Shown here one piece after another: positions 40,038-54,322 of a stretch of 64,000 nt of DNA. Position 1 is the first letter of the stretch, and each line of letters opens with the position of its first letter. A program made the position numbers and the translations under genes. This DNA comes from Cannabis sativa. Its lineage: Eukaryota; Streptophyta; Magnoliopsida; Rosales; Cannabaceae. The stretch lies in NCBI RefSeq assembly GCF_029168945.1, contig NC_083602.1, positions 43,275,442 to 43,339,441 on the forward strand, read 5' to 3'. The notes beneath the pieces were generated by a model. That model saw nothing but the letters and a program-made list of their open reading frames with translations. It was not told the DNA's origin and did no database searches.

Positions 40038-43000
40038 ACTGGCACCAGAGCCATGGTAATTGATTTGCTAGCAAGAAATTTGGACTTAAAACGATTTGTT
40101 TGTGATTTGGATGGTATCATGTTGTTTTGTGTGTTGTATTGATGATTGATTGATGTTTGTGAAATTCTGGGAAAAATAATTGATTCTCTATTTCTGGAAT
40201 TATTTTTAATGGATAGTTTGGAAAAAATTAAGCAATTTACTTTTTTACAGAACTCAATTTCGATTTTATTTGAATTAGTTATGAATTTTCGAAAAATCGG
40301 AAAAATGAGGATGGTGATAACCCTACCCGCGCGCGCGGAATGGCTGCTTGCAGCCTCCCAGCGCCGTGGAAACTCGGCTCCCCTCCCCTTGTGTGCGCGC
40401 GGGTGGTATGCTATGCATACCATCCATACAGCTTGCTATTTTTTCGTTTTCTTTGATTTTTCATGCTACTTCATGGAATTAACTTCCGATTTTTTGTGTA
40501 GTATTGTATTTTGACTTTTATTTTTCATATTTCAAATCTAATTATCAGAAATAAATTAATTTGATTTTTCAAAATTAATTTTAGATATTTGTGTAATTTG
40601 AATTTGAAAATAGGTAAAAATCTTTTTTGCTTACCTCTTTTCTTATTTTCTTTACAATTTGATTATATCTTATTTTTAAATCTAAGGTCAGATATTAAAT
40701 GCATTTTATAAAATATTCTATTTTAAGTAATTTGACCTTAATTAGATTTAAAATAAGATTACTATAATCATGGTATTTTAAATAGAAATAACATATTTTT
40801 GCTAACTTTTAAATTTTGTTATTTTTTTATTTAAATTAAATTATAAAATCAGAGAAGGATATTTATTTATCATTTTCTTATTTTATTGAATATTTAATTT
40901 ATAAAATAACATGAAACTTAAAAGGTAAGTTAGCAAATTTTTTTGAAATGATAGTTAGGTTAGTTGAAACCTAATTTTTCAAAATAGTAGGTTTTAATTT
41001 TAATGCTTTTAAAAATCCGAATATATTTTATTATTTAATTATTTTCGAAATTTGATTAATTATTTTAAAATTAAATAAATCCTACATCCAACTATCCAAA
41101 TCTAACTTGTTGCAGGAGTATGTGTTTTAGATTGTTTGTAAGTTTTTCTAAAACCTATTATTGCTTGATCTAAATTGCCATGGTTAACTTGTTGACATAT
41201 CCAATAATCTGATTTTAACTCATGGTTCAATTGTCAATAGGTCAAGTAAATAATTTGTAACAGGTAAATTTTACATTCTTCTTTCATCTGTGTATGACCT
41301 AGTAACATGATAGGGTCCATCCAAATCTGTGTGCCTGTGTGAGCCTATATGTTTATTTTATTATAGATGCATATAGGTTGTTGCTAAATAAAATGTCACA
41401 CCCTGATAGATTTTATTTAGGTCCATTTAGTTCTTGGACCTATTCAATTAGTAACAGTTATTCATTTTAAGGTTAAATTCCTCTATTTTGGGCCTTGTGT
41501 GAGAGATGGGGGCCAATAGAAGTGGGTACGACATACTGAACCCAGCTCCCCCTCACATGAACTACCCCAATTGTGAAGGCCCATTTGCCTGATTTGAATA
41601 GCTGTACTAGGTTAATTAAATTAGTTTAACCTAATAAAATTTATTAGCAACATAATTAACTTTTAAAATATATGAAATTTATTTTCATTTTAATATTTTA
41701 AAGTTAATTTTAAGAAAAACACTCTTAGTTGAAGATATTATTTCTAGATAAACTATTTGTATTTTTCTTGTATATAATTAAATAAAGAATTTTAACTAAC
41801 TAGATTCTTTCTGAAACTTACTTTAATTATTTCATTAAATATTCCTATTTAAGTTATAAATTAGTTATTTCTAACTAATTTTTCTTTATTAACTTAAATT
41901 TGAATATCTTTTGAATTTAATATTAAGTTGAGGAATTCTAGGAATTGGTTATTGAAGATTCTTAAGATATTTTTTAAGTTGATTTTAAACTTAAAATGGA
42001 ATATTCATAAATTAGGTAGTTGCCACTTAATTTTGATATTTAATTAAATTTTATTTGGAAAATTTTAAGTTGCTTATTATAGATTCTATCTATAACAACT
42101 TAAATTAGATATTTTCAAAATCTTGAAAAGATACTTAGTTAAATTGAGATATTTTCTAGATAGTTATTTCTATACTAATTATTATTTCTAATATTAAAAT
42201 AGGAAAATATTATTGATTGTAAAATTAATTGTTTAATAATTAATTTTGGTACAATTCAAGTTAAGAATATTTTTCCTAGTATTAAACTAGAAATTAATAA
42301 TTAAGCCTTCTCTATACTTAATTATTTATTTCTTGAATTTAATACATTTAATTAAATTGAAAATTAAATATCTAAGTTGATTTTCATCATGATACTTAAA
42401 TATTTTTTATTTTCATGACATTTAATTAAATAGGAAATTATTTTAAGTTGAAAATTTTTTATAACAACTTAAATTTGAATAATTTTCAAAATATAGTTTA
42501 TTTATTTTATTAATCAAGATTTTCGAAATTGCATTTGATTATGCAAGATGATTTTGAATTTATCTTGAAAAATAGATTAAAATTGTAAATCAATTATTTA
42601 TTTAATTAATTTTTTGAATCAACTTAAATCAATGATTTTTTCATTTAATGATTAATTTAAAATAAAGGAACTAAAGCATATTATTATTAGAAATTAAATT
42701 AATTAGTTATAGAAAATCTAGATAGATAGTATTTATGCTTGAAGTATTTTTTCTAGTAAAGATTAATTTATTTTAATATATTTCGAAAATTGTATAATTT
42801 TATACTTTAATTTTTCGAAATACAATATATATTTTTATAGAAAATTTAAATTTGAGTTGCAAATTAATTTAAATTAATACAACTTAAATTAAATAATTTT
42901 CTATATATTTATTGGAAAATTAATACTAAGATGGAAATAAATCATTTTATTTTCTTAACCATCTAAGTTTAATTTTATAAATATTAAATTAAATTTTATT

Positions 43001-43731
43001 TAGATTTTTATTCTAAAATTAAAATTTAATAAATATATATTTAAAATAAATAAATAATAGAAGAAAATAAATTTTAAATAATGAGCTTTATTATTATTAA
43101 GATATTCGATCTCCATTGTTGGTTTTACATAGCTATTGTTTTAGTGAGTAATCCTCCCTAGTGGAGGAACGTTCATTAGCAAGTTAGGACCGTTTAATCT
43201 CGAAAGATAATTATATTTGTAAGTTTTTTATACTAGTATTGATCACCCTAATGGTGGCGACTGTATAAGACTTACGAACGTATGAAATAATGGTGGGAGC
43301 TCATGAAATAGGAATGACCTTGACTCTCGCCTAAACGGGACAACGTCAAATTCTCTTTTCGATCGAATAAAAGGTTGCTAGAATATTTATTATTTTAGAT
43401 GAGCTAACAACTCTATTCAATGGATGGTAGCTTTGACTCTTGCCTAAACGGGACAACGTCAGATTCTCTTTTCGATCGAATAAAAGGTTGCTAGAATATT
43501 TATTATTTTAGATGAGCTGACAAATCTATTCAATGGATGGTAGCTTTGGCTCTCGCCTAAACGGGATATTAATATCAGTTTGTTCAAAACCTTAGAAATT
43601 AATTAGGATTGTATGTTTTTAGTATTTTCTCTTGTCATTCCTACTTGCTATGTCCTAATAATTTCTGAATAAGATTTTGTGTTAAACCATAATTGATTTC
43701 TATTTATTATTTTGTAGTATCCTGTATTGCC
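40038..43731 (+). other. copia leader with variable island and repeats
   Basis: AT-rich non-coding leader. The GC island is at 40301-40435, here with GCGCGCGCGG and a near-palindrome GGTATGCTATGCATACC. The conserved nested-stem block is at 41489-41583. The pre-gag block at 43080-43570 contains a 113-bp tandem duplication. A STOP-rich frame throughout excludes coding. Confidence 0.82.
43320..43566 (+). repeat. 113-bp tandem duplication upstream of gag
   Basis: Two units (43320-43432 and 43433-43545) about 96 percent identical by eye, followed by the start of a third (43546-43566). Each starts TTGACTCTCGCCTAAACGGG or a one-base variant. Other family members (18515-18650; 50851-50987) carry a single unit plus the start of the next. 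Confidence 0.88.
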
Positions 43732-43966
43732 ATGTCAAATCCCATGTTATCACTGTTGACTGAAAATAAGCTAAATGGATCTAACTTCCCTAAATGGAAA
43801 GAGAACATTAATATTGCTCTCATTGGTGAAAGTGCCCTATTTGTGTTGACTAAGTCGTCTCCTGAACAGCCGGGTGACAATGCAACCAAAGCTGTTAAAG
43901 AAAAGTTCGAGCGTTGGCAGAATGCTAACAACAAAGCTCGATACTTCATGCTTTCCAGCATGGTTG
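43732..43966 (+). pseudogene. copia gag, interrupted after 78 codons
   Basis: MSNPMLSLLTENKLNGSNFP with KWKENINIALIGESALFVLT is the N-terminus of a UBN2-type copia Gag, the capsid-like protein that forms the virus-like particle. I chose the ATG at 43732 over the in-frame one at 43693 because the second gag copy (59005) starts there too. The frame is intact up to SSMV, where a reversed copia LTR interrupts it; the five bases before that LTR are GGTTG, the presumed target duplication. Confidence 0.9.
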
Positions 43967-45448
43967 TGTTGGAATTTATTTTACCAGGATCTTAGATCTA
44001 CTCACAAGTATGTTGATTTAACAACCTTAATATGAACTTCTAAAACGATAAACAGTTTCCTTAATTACAGAGTAATTGATTAACTGGCTTATTTGGTGTG
44101 ATCCACCACTTTCCATTTATAGATAACTGCTAGGTTTAGGTTAGCAATTACTTGGCAATTAAAAAATTGAAAATAATAATTGGGAAACACAAAGAAGGGG
44201 CCGGCCATGGTGTGATTGGGCCTCACTTGGGTTTTGCAGTTTCTACAATTTTATTTCTATTTTCTCAAAAATGCCAATTTTTCAATTCTAACCATTTAAA
44301 TGCCAAAACTAATTATTTAATAACTAAAATAGATTATTAAATAATATTGTCATTTAATATAATTATTAATTAAACATGTAGAGTCTCTTAATTAATAAAT
44401 AAACCTAGAATCCATTTTCTTTACGATTTCATCCCTACTTAGTGAGAATTCACAAAATTGACATAGTCTAACTTTTAGAATTATAATTGATTAATCAATT
44501 ATTGTGTCTTACAAACAGTATGGTCTCAACTAGAATGGGGACCATGGATCTATATTGATGAGCTTCCAATAAGTTGAACTAAATTTACCAAGTAAATCCC
44601 TAACTTATTAATTCCTTGTTGAATCCACTCTTAGAACTTGGAATTGCACTCTCAGACTTATATAGAGCATTCTATATGTTCCACAATATAGACATGCTAT
44701 CTCATTTAACCATTGTTATAATCTTAATGCGATCAAAGATCCTCTATATAGATGATTTACATCGAGATGGGATAAATTTATCGTTTTCACCCCTCAATGT
44801 ATTTGGCCCCTTAAAACACTTAGCTACCTGTAAATGATGTTTTAGTGATCTAAGATATAGTCACTGAAACAAGAGCTCATCCATTCACTTCTATCTAACT
44901 AATCTCGAAGGGAATCATCACTTGACTTTTATACACCAGTAGAAGCTATAGATTCCATATTTATGTTCAGCGCTCCCACTCAGTCATGCTATCATGTTCC
45001 CAAAATATACGTATCACCCTAACCCAAAAGTAGGCTTAACTAATAAATCAAAGAACATGAATAACACTCCTGAGATTGAGCCTAAGCATATCAGGATTTA
45101 GATTCTTTTAATCTAAGATCAACTACTGATATTGACTTGGAAAGATACGATAGTAAGTTTATAATATCTTGACCAAGTTCAATATCGGTCCAGTCCAATG
45201 TATACTCTATACATTCGAAACTAGTATAATTTACCAATGTCCTAGAAAGAACATAATACTTACTCCAAGTGTAAGTATACTTCATTGCTGATTATCACAT
45301 CAGTGTAAATCCAAAACAATGATGAACAAGGACTTAGTCTTTTGAATCATATAATCACAATCACATTCCACTGTGTTGACAATACTGTAATTGTGAATAA
45401 ACATGTGTTCTGGACTTAACTGATTTTGTGTATATATATATATATATA
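43967..45448 (-). mobile_element. copia 3' LTR, reverse orientation, outer piece
   Basis: Begins TGTTGGAATTTATTTTACCAGG and runs to a (TA)n tract. It is split at 45448 by the compound element and ends at 56208-56314. The parts rejoin: plus-strand relatives (38190-38260) show the ATGTTAACATG...TATATATTC wording spanning the break. About 330 bp are missing near 44048 compared with relatives. A PPT follows at 56315, so it is the 3' LTR of the minus-strand element with gag at 58481-59005. Confidence 0.87.
45429..45448. repeat. TA microsatellite
   Basis: GTG(TA)n tract inside the LTR, the insertion target of the compound element; the last five bases, ATATA, are the duplicated site. Confidence 0.85.
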
Positions 45449-45595
45449 TGTTGGAAATTATTTTACCAGGATCTTAGATCTACTCACAAGTATGTTTATT
45501 AACATCCTAAATAAGAACTTTCTAAAACGATAGATTAAACACATATAAAGTCTAAGAAACCTTACATTGGGTGCAGCGGAATAATATGACTCCTT
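45449..45595 (-). mobile_element. terminal LTR fragment of the compound element
   Basis: 147 bp matching the first 147 bp of 46149-48030 almost base for base (TGTTGGAAATTATTTTACC... to ATAATATGACTCCTT), then a switch to leader sequence after three unmatched bases. The switch is the deletion junction. Confidence 0.88.
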
Positions 45596-46148
45596 AACCA
45601 AATTTTAAAATAAGATAGATTTTTAAGCAAGAAGATAGATACTAATTCTATTCAAATTCAAATTACACTAATATCTTGAATTAAATTTAAAAAATATTAA
45701 ATTAATTCAAAATGATAATTAGAATTGAATTAGGAATAGTAATAGTATAATTACAAAACTATACCAAAAATCGGAAGTTAATTCCATGAAAAAGCATGAA
45801 AAATCGAAGAAAAACGAAAAAATTGTGAACTGTACGGACAGTTTCGCGATCGCAGGAAAATTTCAGCACAACCCCGATTTTTTTAAATCTTCAAAAATTC
45901 ATAACTAATTCAAATAAAATCGAAATTGAGTTCTGTAAAAGGCTAAATTGCTTAATTTTTCCCATACTATCCAATAAAAATAATTCCAGAAACAAAATCG
46001 CAATTATTGTTCACGAAAATTTACAAACATCAATCAATCATCAAATAACACTCAATACAACATGATACCATCCAAAGAACATACAAACAATCGTTTTAAA
46101 GTCCAAATTTCTTGCAAGTAAATCAATTACCATGGCTCTGAGGCCAGT
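45596..46148 (-). other. duplicated copia leader start with PBS
   Basis: Matches 53770-54322 closely, including PBS TGGCCTCAGAGCCATGGT (46129-46146, minus). The GC island (45829-45885) differs: here it holds GCGATCGC, in the other copy GCGGATCG. It abuts the LTR at 46149, which therefore acts as the 5' LTR for this partial unit and the 3' LTR for the full unit. Confidence 0.85.
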
Positions 46149-48030
46149 TGTTGGAAATTATTTTACCAGGATCTTAGATCTACTCACAAGTATGTTTATT
46201 AACATCCTAAATAAGAACTTTCTAAAACGATAGATTAAACACATATAAAGTTTAAGAAACCTTACATTGGGTGCAGCGGAATAATATGACTCCTTCCGTT
46301 CAGATATCTAGCCCTTGATTCCTTTCTGTAGCAGAGCATTATCAATATCTGAACCTGGATCTCTTTCTCTGAATCTTTGATGCTGAAACTCCTTTGCTGA
46401 TGATCTTTCTTCACGATCTTCCTCACTATGATTGAGGTATCACTTGATGTGTGTGGGCACTACTCATACACTAAGGTAGTTCGAAATTCAAAGGAAGAGA
46501 AAGAAGAAGTGGCAGCTAAAGATAGGGAGAGAGAAGGCTCAGTTTTTCTGAATCAGAAGAAGTGTTTTTCCTGAAGCCTTCACTATCTATTTATAGCATT
46601 CCACTAGGGTTAGATTTGAATTATATGGCATTAAAATAATGAAAAAATCAACTTAAAATACCTACTAAGGTGGCCGGCCATACACTTAGTGGATTGGGCC
46701 TTGCTTTTTGTAATTTTGCAATTTTAACACCTTTTGTATCTGATTTTCTCAAAAATGCCAATTTCCTAATTCAACCATTTAAATGCCAATTCTAACTATT
46801 TAATAACTATAAATAATTATTAAATAATATTGTCATTTATCATATTTATTAATTGAACCATACAAAGTATCATAATTAACAAATATGCCATTATAAACTG
46901 TTTCTTTACAATTTCGCCCTTACTTAGTGAAAATTTCACAAATAGACATAGTCTAATTTGAGAATTATAATTGATTAATCAAAACCAATTACATGAGTCT
47001 TACAAGCAATATTATCTCAACTAGTGGGGGGACCATGGGTCTATATAACCGAGCTTCCAATAAGTACATCAAGAATTTAGCACTAAAATTCACAAACTTA
47101 TTAATTCTTCGTTGAATCCACGCATAGAACTTAGAATTGCACTCTCAGTATATAGAATGCTCTATATGTTCCACCATATAGACACATCATTAGTTATACA
47201 TTGTTATAATCCTAATTTGATCAATTATACTCTATATGAATGATCTACACAGTAAAGGGATTAAATTACCGTAACACCCTACTATGTATTTTATCCTTAA
47301 AACACTTGACCCCGTATAAATGATATTTCAGCTTATGTGAAATGAGATCTCCACCATTTATTTTCGTTTGGTCAAGCTCGAAGGTGATCATCCTTTGCTT
47401 ACTATTCGCCGTATAGAAGCTATAGATTCCATGTTTATGCTAGCGCTCCCACTCAATTGCACTACCGTGTTCCCAAAATGTACATATCACCCTGACCTAA
47501 AAGTAGGCTTAACTAACAATTCAAGGAACACGAATAGCCTTTCAAGATTGAGCCTAATCATAACAGATTAAGATCTTTTGATCTAGGATCAACTAGGCGA
47601 TATTGACTTGAATAGATTTTACAAGAAGTTTAATTAAATCTAAGTCAAAGTTCAATATCGGTCCCTTCCGATGCATACTCCATGCATCCAACTCCGAGCT
47701 TTACTTTAACCAAGTTGTTCGGAAAGAACATAGTATTTCTCCAAATGCAAGTAAACTCTTGTTGTAGATTATCATATCGCAAAAACCCCGTGTCCGATAA
47801 ATCTAGGAAACTTTATTCACATAGTCATGTTTACTTTCCAATGTGTTGACGGCACAATAAACAAAGATCAAGTATGTGAAAAGGGTTTCAGATGAATCTA
47901 TACATTATGTACATATAATCATGAAATAAATCATGTGAACCATGCAACATTAAATGTTATTTCTGATCTATATTAATAAGTAAATCTGATTATATTGAAA
48001 TGAGTTTTATTTAGGGCATAAAACCCAACA
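46149..48030 (-). mobile_element. shared middle LTR of the compound element
   Basis: 1882 bp, TGTTGGAAATTATTTTACC...ATAAAACCCAACA on the plus strand. Followed by the PPT complement AACTCCCACTTGCAC (48031-48045). GGCCGGCC is at about 46674, and the sense TATA complement CTATTTATAGC is near 46590. Confidence 0.93.
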
Positions 48031-50697
48031 AACTCCCACTTGCACTAATATAAAACAAAAAAGTGCGTTTCAAATAATCTCAACACCTTGATATACAAAT
48101 CAAGTGTAGTAGTGGTAAACTCCTCGTAATAGGATCTGAAAGGTTGAATTAACCACAACCTTTTCTCCACTATTACTCTTCCTTTAATCACAAAATCATT
48201 GATAATGTGAAATTCCTCTCTATATGTCTACTCTCTTGGGATACTGGATTCTATATCTTTGGCAACAACTTTTGGTTAATCAAAAAATTAACACTAGTAG
48301 TTTAAGGCAATTTGGAATGATGCCAAAAATGTATAGAACTTTCCTTAGACCGAATAAGTACCTTTCCCCGCAAAGCCTTTAACATTCATTCTCTCTCCGG
48401 TAGACCTAGAGACTTCAGATAGGTTTTTACACTTCTCCAAAATCACTATTCCACCCCCAGAGTAATCACCTTCTTATCAGAAAGATTTTCTAGCACAAAG
48501 GCAAATTTCGAAATCTGATATGGTAGTCTAAGAGTTTTAAACACACCCTTATAGACTAACATATAGTTCCTCTTCTTAATCTTAAAATTTACTTGATTGT
48601 CTTCCAATGTTCTTCTCCTGGATTAATATGATACCTACTCATTACTCCCACTCAACAAAGCCAGTGTCTGGTCTATGGCATACAAAAGCATATCAAAGAC
48701 CTCTCACTGTTGCTGTAAGAAATTCTTTCATGGCTTTATCTTTTCCGGAATAGTTAAGACTTTTCCTTAGATAAATAAAATCTATACCTAAGAAGTTGTG
48801 AAGCTTCTATAGATTGCCATTAGAAAGAAAATGCTTCAAAGATCTTACTAAAGTAAGTTGCTTGCATTAGAGTAAGTAATTACTGTGTATACTTAAGCCA
48901 TAGGTTTAGATAAACTCAAACCTATAATACTAGGAACAGAAGTTTTGTTAAGTCCATTGAATGGAGTTATAAACGAAAATTCCTTTTATGTCCTTGTAAT
49001 AGAAAAGTTTAGGTTACTCCATGTGAATGGATTAAACCATAGTTCTATTGGCTTTCTTCTTAGTTTCTTATCTTGACAATCCATTACTTGTTTAAACTCA
49101 CAATGGATTTTAATCACTAGTGTCTCCCAAGTCATAAGAAGTGAAGTTCCTAGAAACTCTCCCAGTACGACAAGGTACCGTGAATTATGTCTAAGAAAAT
49201 GGTATTGACCTCTTCGGTTGTGACAAGACAACAGAGGCAGTGGGATCATCATATGTTATATAAGATGATAGAACACTTTTGGAATCAAGAAAAATATCTC
49301 CTTTATTTACTACTTGTTTTTCAGACTTAGTCATTTTCTTAGAAAAGTAGTATTTGTTTGAACAAACACTTTCTTATCTATTGACAATGGGATGCTCCAC
49401 CCCTAATCACTTAGAATAGCTAACAAACCATGGTTAACAGTTCTAGCTTTTCTTAAGATTTTGATTAGGTCATCCATGAGCCTAGTAATGATTTACATTA
49501 AGTATACAACCATTACATCATTCTGAAATTGCATTACCATAGAAGGATTAGGCAACGACTAGTAACTAATCATCAACATGCAACTCGAAATTTTTGGGGA
49601 GGTAAGTTTGGATATAATACAAAAATCAATTTAATGATCTTTGAACTGCATATCTACTAACTATTTCTCCACCCCTATCAGTTCGCAAGATCTTTAACCA
49701 CTTACCTTAATGGTTTTAACCATTGCAAGAAATTAATGAAATTTTTCAAACATTTCAAATTTCTTTGCTAAAAGGTATAATCTAGAGTTATCGTTTTAAG
49801 AATACAACAAAAAACTCATATCCACCCCTGAATGTACATCCATCTGCGAATGAGATGAACTACTTTCAGTGGATATAGGCATATTAACTCTTTGCAGAGA
49901 TTGATCTTGTCAAATCCACTATGAACAAGATACAAATGCCATAGATTAAAAAAAATGTGGTAGTGTCTATTGATGACATAGGTTTAGTTACATCAAAGAG
50001 TTCTTAGAATACTGCAAGTGGATCCCGGTCACGTAATCACCTAACTCATATTCCATACAGTTTTAATCCATTAATAGAAGATGGATATAAACACTTGAGA
50101 AAGTGTAACTGTATTGTATTCTGGAATTAGAAATATAAGAAAATTTCTATTTGGATTCTAAAATTAAAGTCAAAGATTTAAATTCAACCAAATATAATGA
50201 GTAATTCTTCTTGGAACACCACTACTAATACAAACTCTAGGTCAGATTTGCCCATACAAGTACGAGATTTCTAAGATTGAGGATTTATATCAATTGGGAA
50301 TAGAATTTCGGGATTATAATCATATGCGTCATTTAATTTCTTAAGAAAAAATATAATGACATGAAATGATTTATAGACCATTCATCCAATGATATATTAT
50401 TGAGCTAATTCGAAATGAATAAGCTAAGAGGAATTAGGATAATTTCGTTTAAAATAAGAATCCAACGATGCTTCGATTAGCGAAAGACAAAGTAATCTTA
50501 TTTATAAAATCTTCTTGTTTCATATCGTAAAAATACTAGTCTAAGGTGTCATCAATTGATGAACAGCTAGATGTCACATATACAATATTTATCTTTCGAG
50601 ATCTTACACTATTATGTATGTCTAATGGTGAAAATCCATTAGGGATTTATCTCATTAGAAAAACAAACATGTTAGACCAACAATGAAGATTCGAAAT
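48031..50697 (-). pseudogene. copia pol relic of the compound element
   Basis: Reverse-strand counterpart of 18803-21421, with the same deletions and the same loss of gag. LRTDRGGE is readable at 49665-49688 and the integrase-tail KVFV-TNT region near 49350-49380. Stops and frameshifts rule out a product. The shared defects with the element at 13253-23314 show both descend from one already defective parent. Confidence 0.85.
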
Positions 50698-53600
50698 TAA
50701 ACTACAACTTAATAACAGAAAATAACATGGTTCAATATGAATTCATACACAATTCAGAAATTATAAGCATATAGCAAGTAGGAATGACAAGTGAAAATAC
50801 TAAAACATACAATACTAAATAATTTCCAAGGTTTTTCAACAAACTGATACTGTGTCCTGTTTAGGCGAGAGTCAAAGCATCATCCATTGAATAGAGTTGT
50901 CAGCTCATCTAAAATGATAACCATTCTAGCAACCTTTTATTCGATCAAGATTGGAATTCAGCGTTGTCCCGTTTAGGCGAGAGTCAAGGCAATTCTATCT
51001 TATGAGCTTCCACCATTGTTTCATAATTTGCAAGTCAAGTATGGTCGCCACCATTAGGGTGATCTATACCATACAAAACACTTACAAACTACTTATCATG
51101 CGAGGTTAAACGGTGCGAAATTGCTAATGAACGTTCCTCCATTAGGGAGGATTACTCACTAAAACAAACGCGGTGTAAAACCCACAATGGAGATCGAATA
51201 TCTTAATAATAATCAAGCTCATTATTTAAAGTGAGTTGTATTTTCTTGATTCTCTTTATTTATTCTATTTATTTTAAATATATATTTATTTAATTAAAAT
51301 TTCAAATTTAGAATGAAAAATTCCAAATATAAATTTTAATTTAATATTTATAAATTTTACTTAGATGGATATGAAAATAACATGAATTATTTCCATCTTA
51401 GTAATAATTTCCAATAAATATTTAGAAAAATATTCAATTTAAGTTGTTACATAATAAATTTAAATTAATTTACAACTCAAATTTAATTTTCTATAAATAT
51501 ATATTGCATTTCGAAAAATTAAAGTATATAAGAATACAATTTTCGAAAAATACATATTAAAATAAAAAATAAATCCTGGAAAAATTATTCTAATTTAATG
51601 TTGGCCCAAAATTAATTAATAAAATTAATTTACAAGAAAAAATATAATTTTCCTATTTAATTAAATATATAAGAAAAATTTCAAATATTTAAGTATGATG
51701 ATGAAAATCAACTTAAATATTAATTTCAATTTAATTAAATACACTAGAAAAATACTTCAAGCAAAAAAATCACCTATCTAGATTTTCCTTTGACTAATTA
51801 ATTCAATTTCTAATAATATACTTTAATTCAATTTATTTTAAATTAATCAATAAATGAAAAAAATCATTGATTTAAGTTGATCCAAGAATTAATTAAAATA
51901 AATAATTAATTTACAACTTAATCTATTTTTCAAGATAAAATTCGAAATTCTAGCATTTAAGAAATGCAATTTCGAAAATTGATTAATAAAATAAAGAAAA
52001 AATATATATTGAAAATTATTTAAATTTAGTTGAAAAAATAAATTTCAACTAAAAATAATATTCTATTTAATTAAATGTCATGAAAAAGAAATATTTAAGT
52101 ATGATGATAAAATTCAACTTAGATATTTAATTTTCAAATTAATTAAATGTATTAAATTCAAGAAATAAATAATTAAGTGTAGAGAAGGCTTAATTATTAA
52201 TTTTTAGTTTAATACTAGGAAAAATATACTTAAAATAAATTGTACCAAAATTAATTATATAAATAATTAATTTCACAATTTAAAATATTTTCCTATTTAA
52301 TATTAGAAATAATAAGTAGCCTAGAAATAACTATCTAGAAAATATCTTATTTGACTAAGTATCTTTTCCACAAAATTTGAAAAAAAAATCTAATTTAAGT
52401 TGTATTAAAAAAAATCTAGAACTTAAATATTTTTCAAATTTAAATTTAATTAAATATCAAAAAAATTAAGTTGTAACCACTTAATTTGAAAATATTCCAT
52501 TTTAAGTTAATATTCGAAAAGATATTAACTTAAAAAATATCTAAAGAATCTTAATAACCAATGCCTAAAATTCCTCAACTTAATTTTGAAATTTGAAATT
52601 CAAAAGATATTTAGATTTAAGTTGGTTAGTTGTAGTTAACTAAATATCAACTTAAATAAGAATATTTAATGAAAAAATTTAAATTAAGTTCCAGAAAGAA
52701 TCTAGATGGTTATAATTCTATATTTAATTAAATACAAGAAAATACATATAGTTTAGCTTAGAATAAAGAATTCTTTAAACTATAATTTTCTTAAATTAAT
52801 TTCAAAATAAATGAAATTAATTATGTTGCTAATCAATTTTATTAGGTTAAACTAGTGTAATTAACCTAGTAAAGTTGTTCAAATCAGGCAAATGGGCCTT
52901 CACAATTGGGGTGGTTCATGTGAGGGGGTGTTGGGTTCAGTATGTCGTACCCACTTCTATGGCTCCCAACTCTCACACAAGGCCCAAAAGAGAGGAATTT
53001 AACCTTAATAAGAACAACTGTTATTAATTGAATAAGCCCAATAACTAAATGGGCCTAAATAAATTATATCAAGAACTATGATAATTTATTTTAGCAACAA
53101 CAACCTATATGTATCTATAATCAAATTAAACACATAGGCTCACACAGGCACACTTTGGATGGATCCTATCATGTTGCTAGGCCATACACAAATGAAAGAA
53201 GATTGTAAATATACCGTTACAAATTATTAACTTGACCAAGGGAGCCATCAGATCATTAGATCTGGCAAAAAGTAACCATGGCTATTTGCAATCAAGTAAT
53301 AATAGGTTTTGAAAACTTACAAACAAGCTAAAACACATACTCCTGCAACAAGGTTAGCTGGATAGTTGGATGTAGGATTTATTTAATTTTAAATTAAATA
53401 ATTAATTTCGAAATAAAATAATTAATTAAAAAAATATTTTCGAAAATTTAAAAAAAAATATGAAAAATTCGAAATTAAAAAAAATATAAATTTAAAATTA
53501 AACCTACAATTTTGAAAAATTAGGTTTCAACCAACTTAAATATCATTTCAAAAATTTGCTAACTACTTTTAAATTTTAAATGTTATTTTATAAATAAAAA

Positions 53601-54302
53601 TTAAATAAAAAATTAGAAAAGATAAATAAATATCTTTTTCAAATTTTAAATGTAATTTAAATAAATAAAATAACAAAATTTAAAAAATTAGCAAAATATC
53701 TTATATGATTTAAAAATTACATGATTATAAATATCTTATTTTTAAATTTAAAATAAGATAAGATATAATCAAATTTTAAAATAAGATAGATTTTTAAGCA
53801 AGAAGATAGATACTAATTCTATTCAAATTCAAATTACACTAATATCTTGAATTAAATTTAAAAAATATTAAATTAATTCAAAATGATAATTAGAATTGAA
53901 TTAGGAATAGTAATAGTATAAATACAAAACTATACCGAAAATCGGAAGTTAATTCCATGAAAAAGCATGAAAAATCGAAGAAAAACGAAAAAATTGTGAA
54001 CTGTACGGACAGTTTCGCGGATCGTTATGAAAATTTCAAAGATGTACTCGATTTTTTTAAATCTTCAAAAATTCATAACTAATTCAAATAAAATCGAAAT
54101 TGAGTTCTGTAAAAGGCTAACTTGCTTAAGTTTTCCCATACTATCCAATAAAAATAATTCCAGAAACAAAATCGCAATTATTTTTCACGAAAATTTACAA
54201 ACATCAATCAATCATCAAATAACACTCAATACAACATGATACCATCCAAAGAACATACAAACAATCGTTTTAAAGTCCAAATTTCTTGCAAGTAAATCAA
54301 GT
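50698..54302 (-). other. copia leader of the compound element
   Basis: AT-rich leader in reverse orientation. The CTCGCCTAAACGGGAC-type motif occurs at about 50854-50875 and 50966-50987. The nested-stem block is at 52893-52986 and the GC island at 53998-54050. No coding potential. Confidence 0.85.
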
Positions 54303-54320
54303 ACCATGGCTCTGAGGCCA
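54303..54320 (-). promoter_or_regulatory. PBS of the compound element
   Basis: Minus strand reads TGGCCTCAGAGCCATGGT two bases inside the 5' LTR, same initiator-Met-type site as at 15152. Confidence 0.85.
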
Positions 54321-54322
54321 GT

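Larger units (their letters stand above)
38116..43966 (+). mobile_element. gag-carrying copia element, 5' part
   Basis: LTR, PBS, leader of about 3.7 kb and the first 78 codons of gag, cut by a reversed LTR at 43967. Its LTR differs noticeably from those at 13253 and 46149 (for example TGTTGGGTTTTGTGCCC and a long ATATATTCAATATATAC stretch), so it belongs to a second subfamily with 59513 and 43967. The 3' part lies beyond the window or is lost. Confidence 0.88.
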
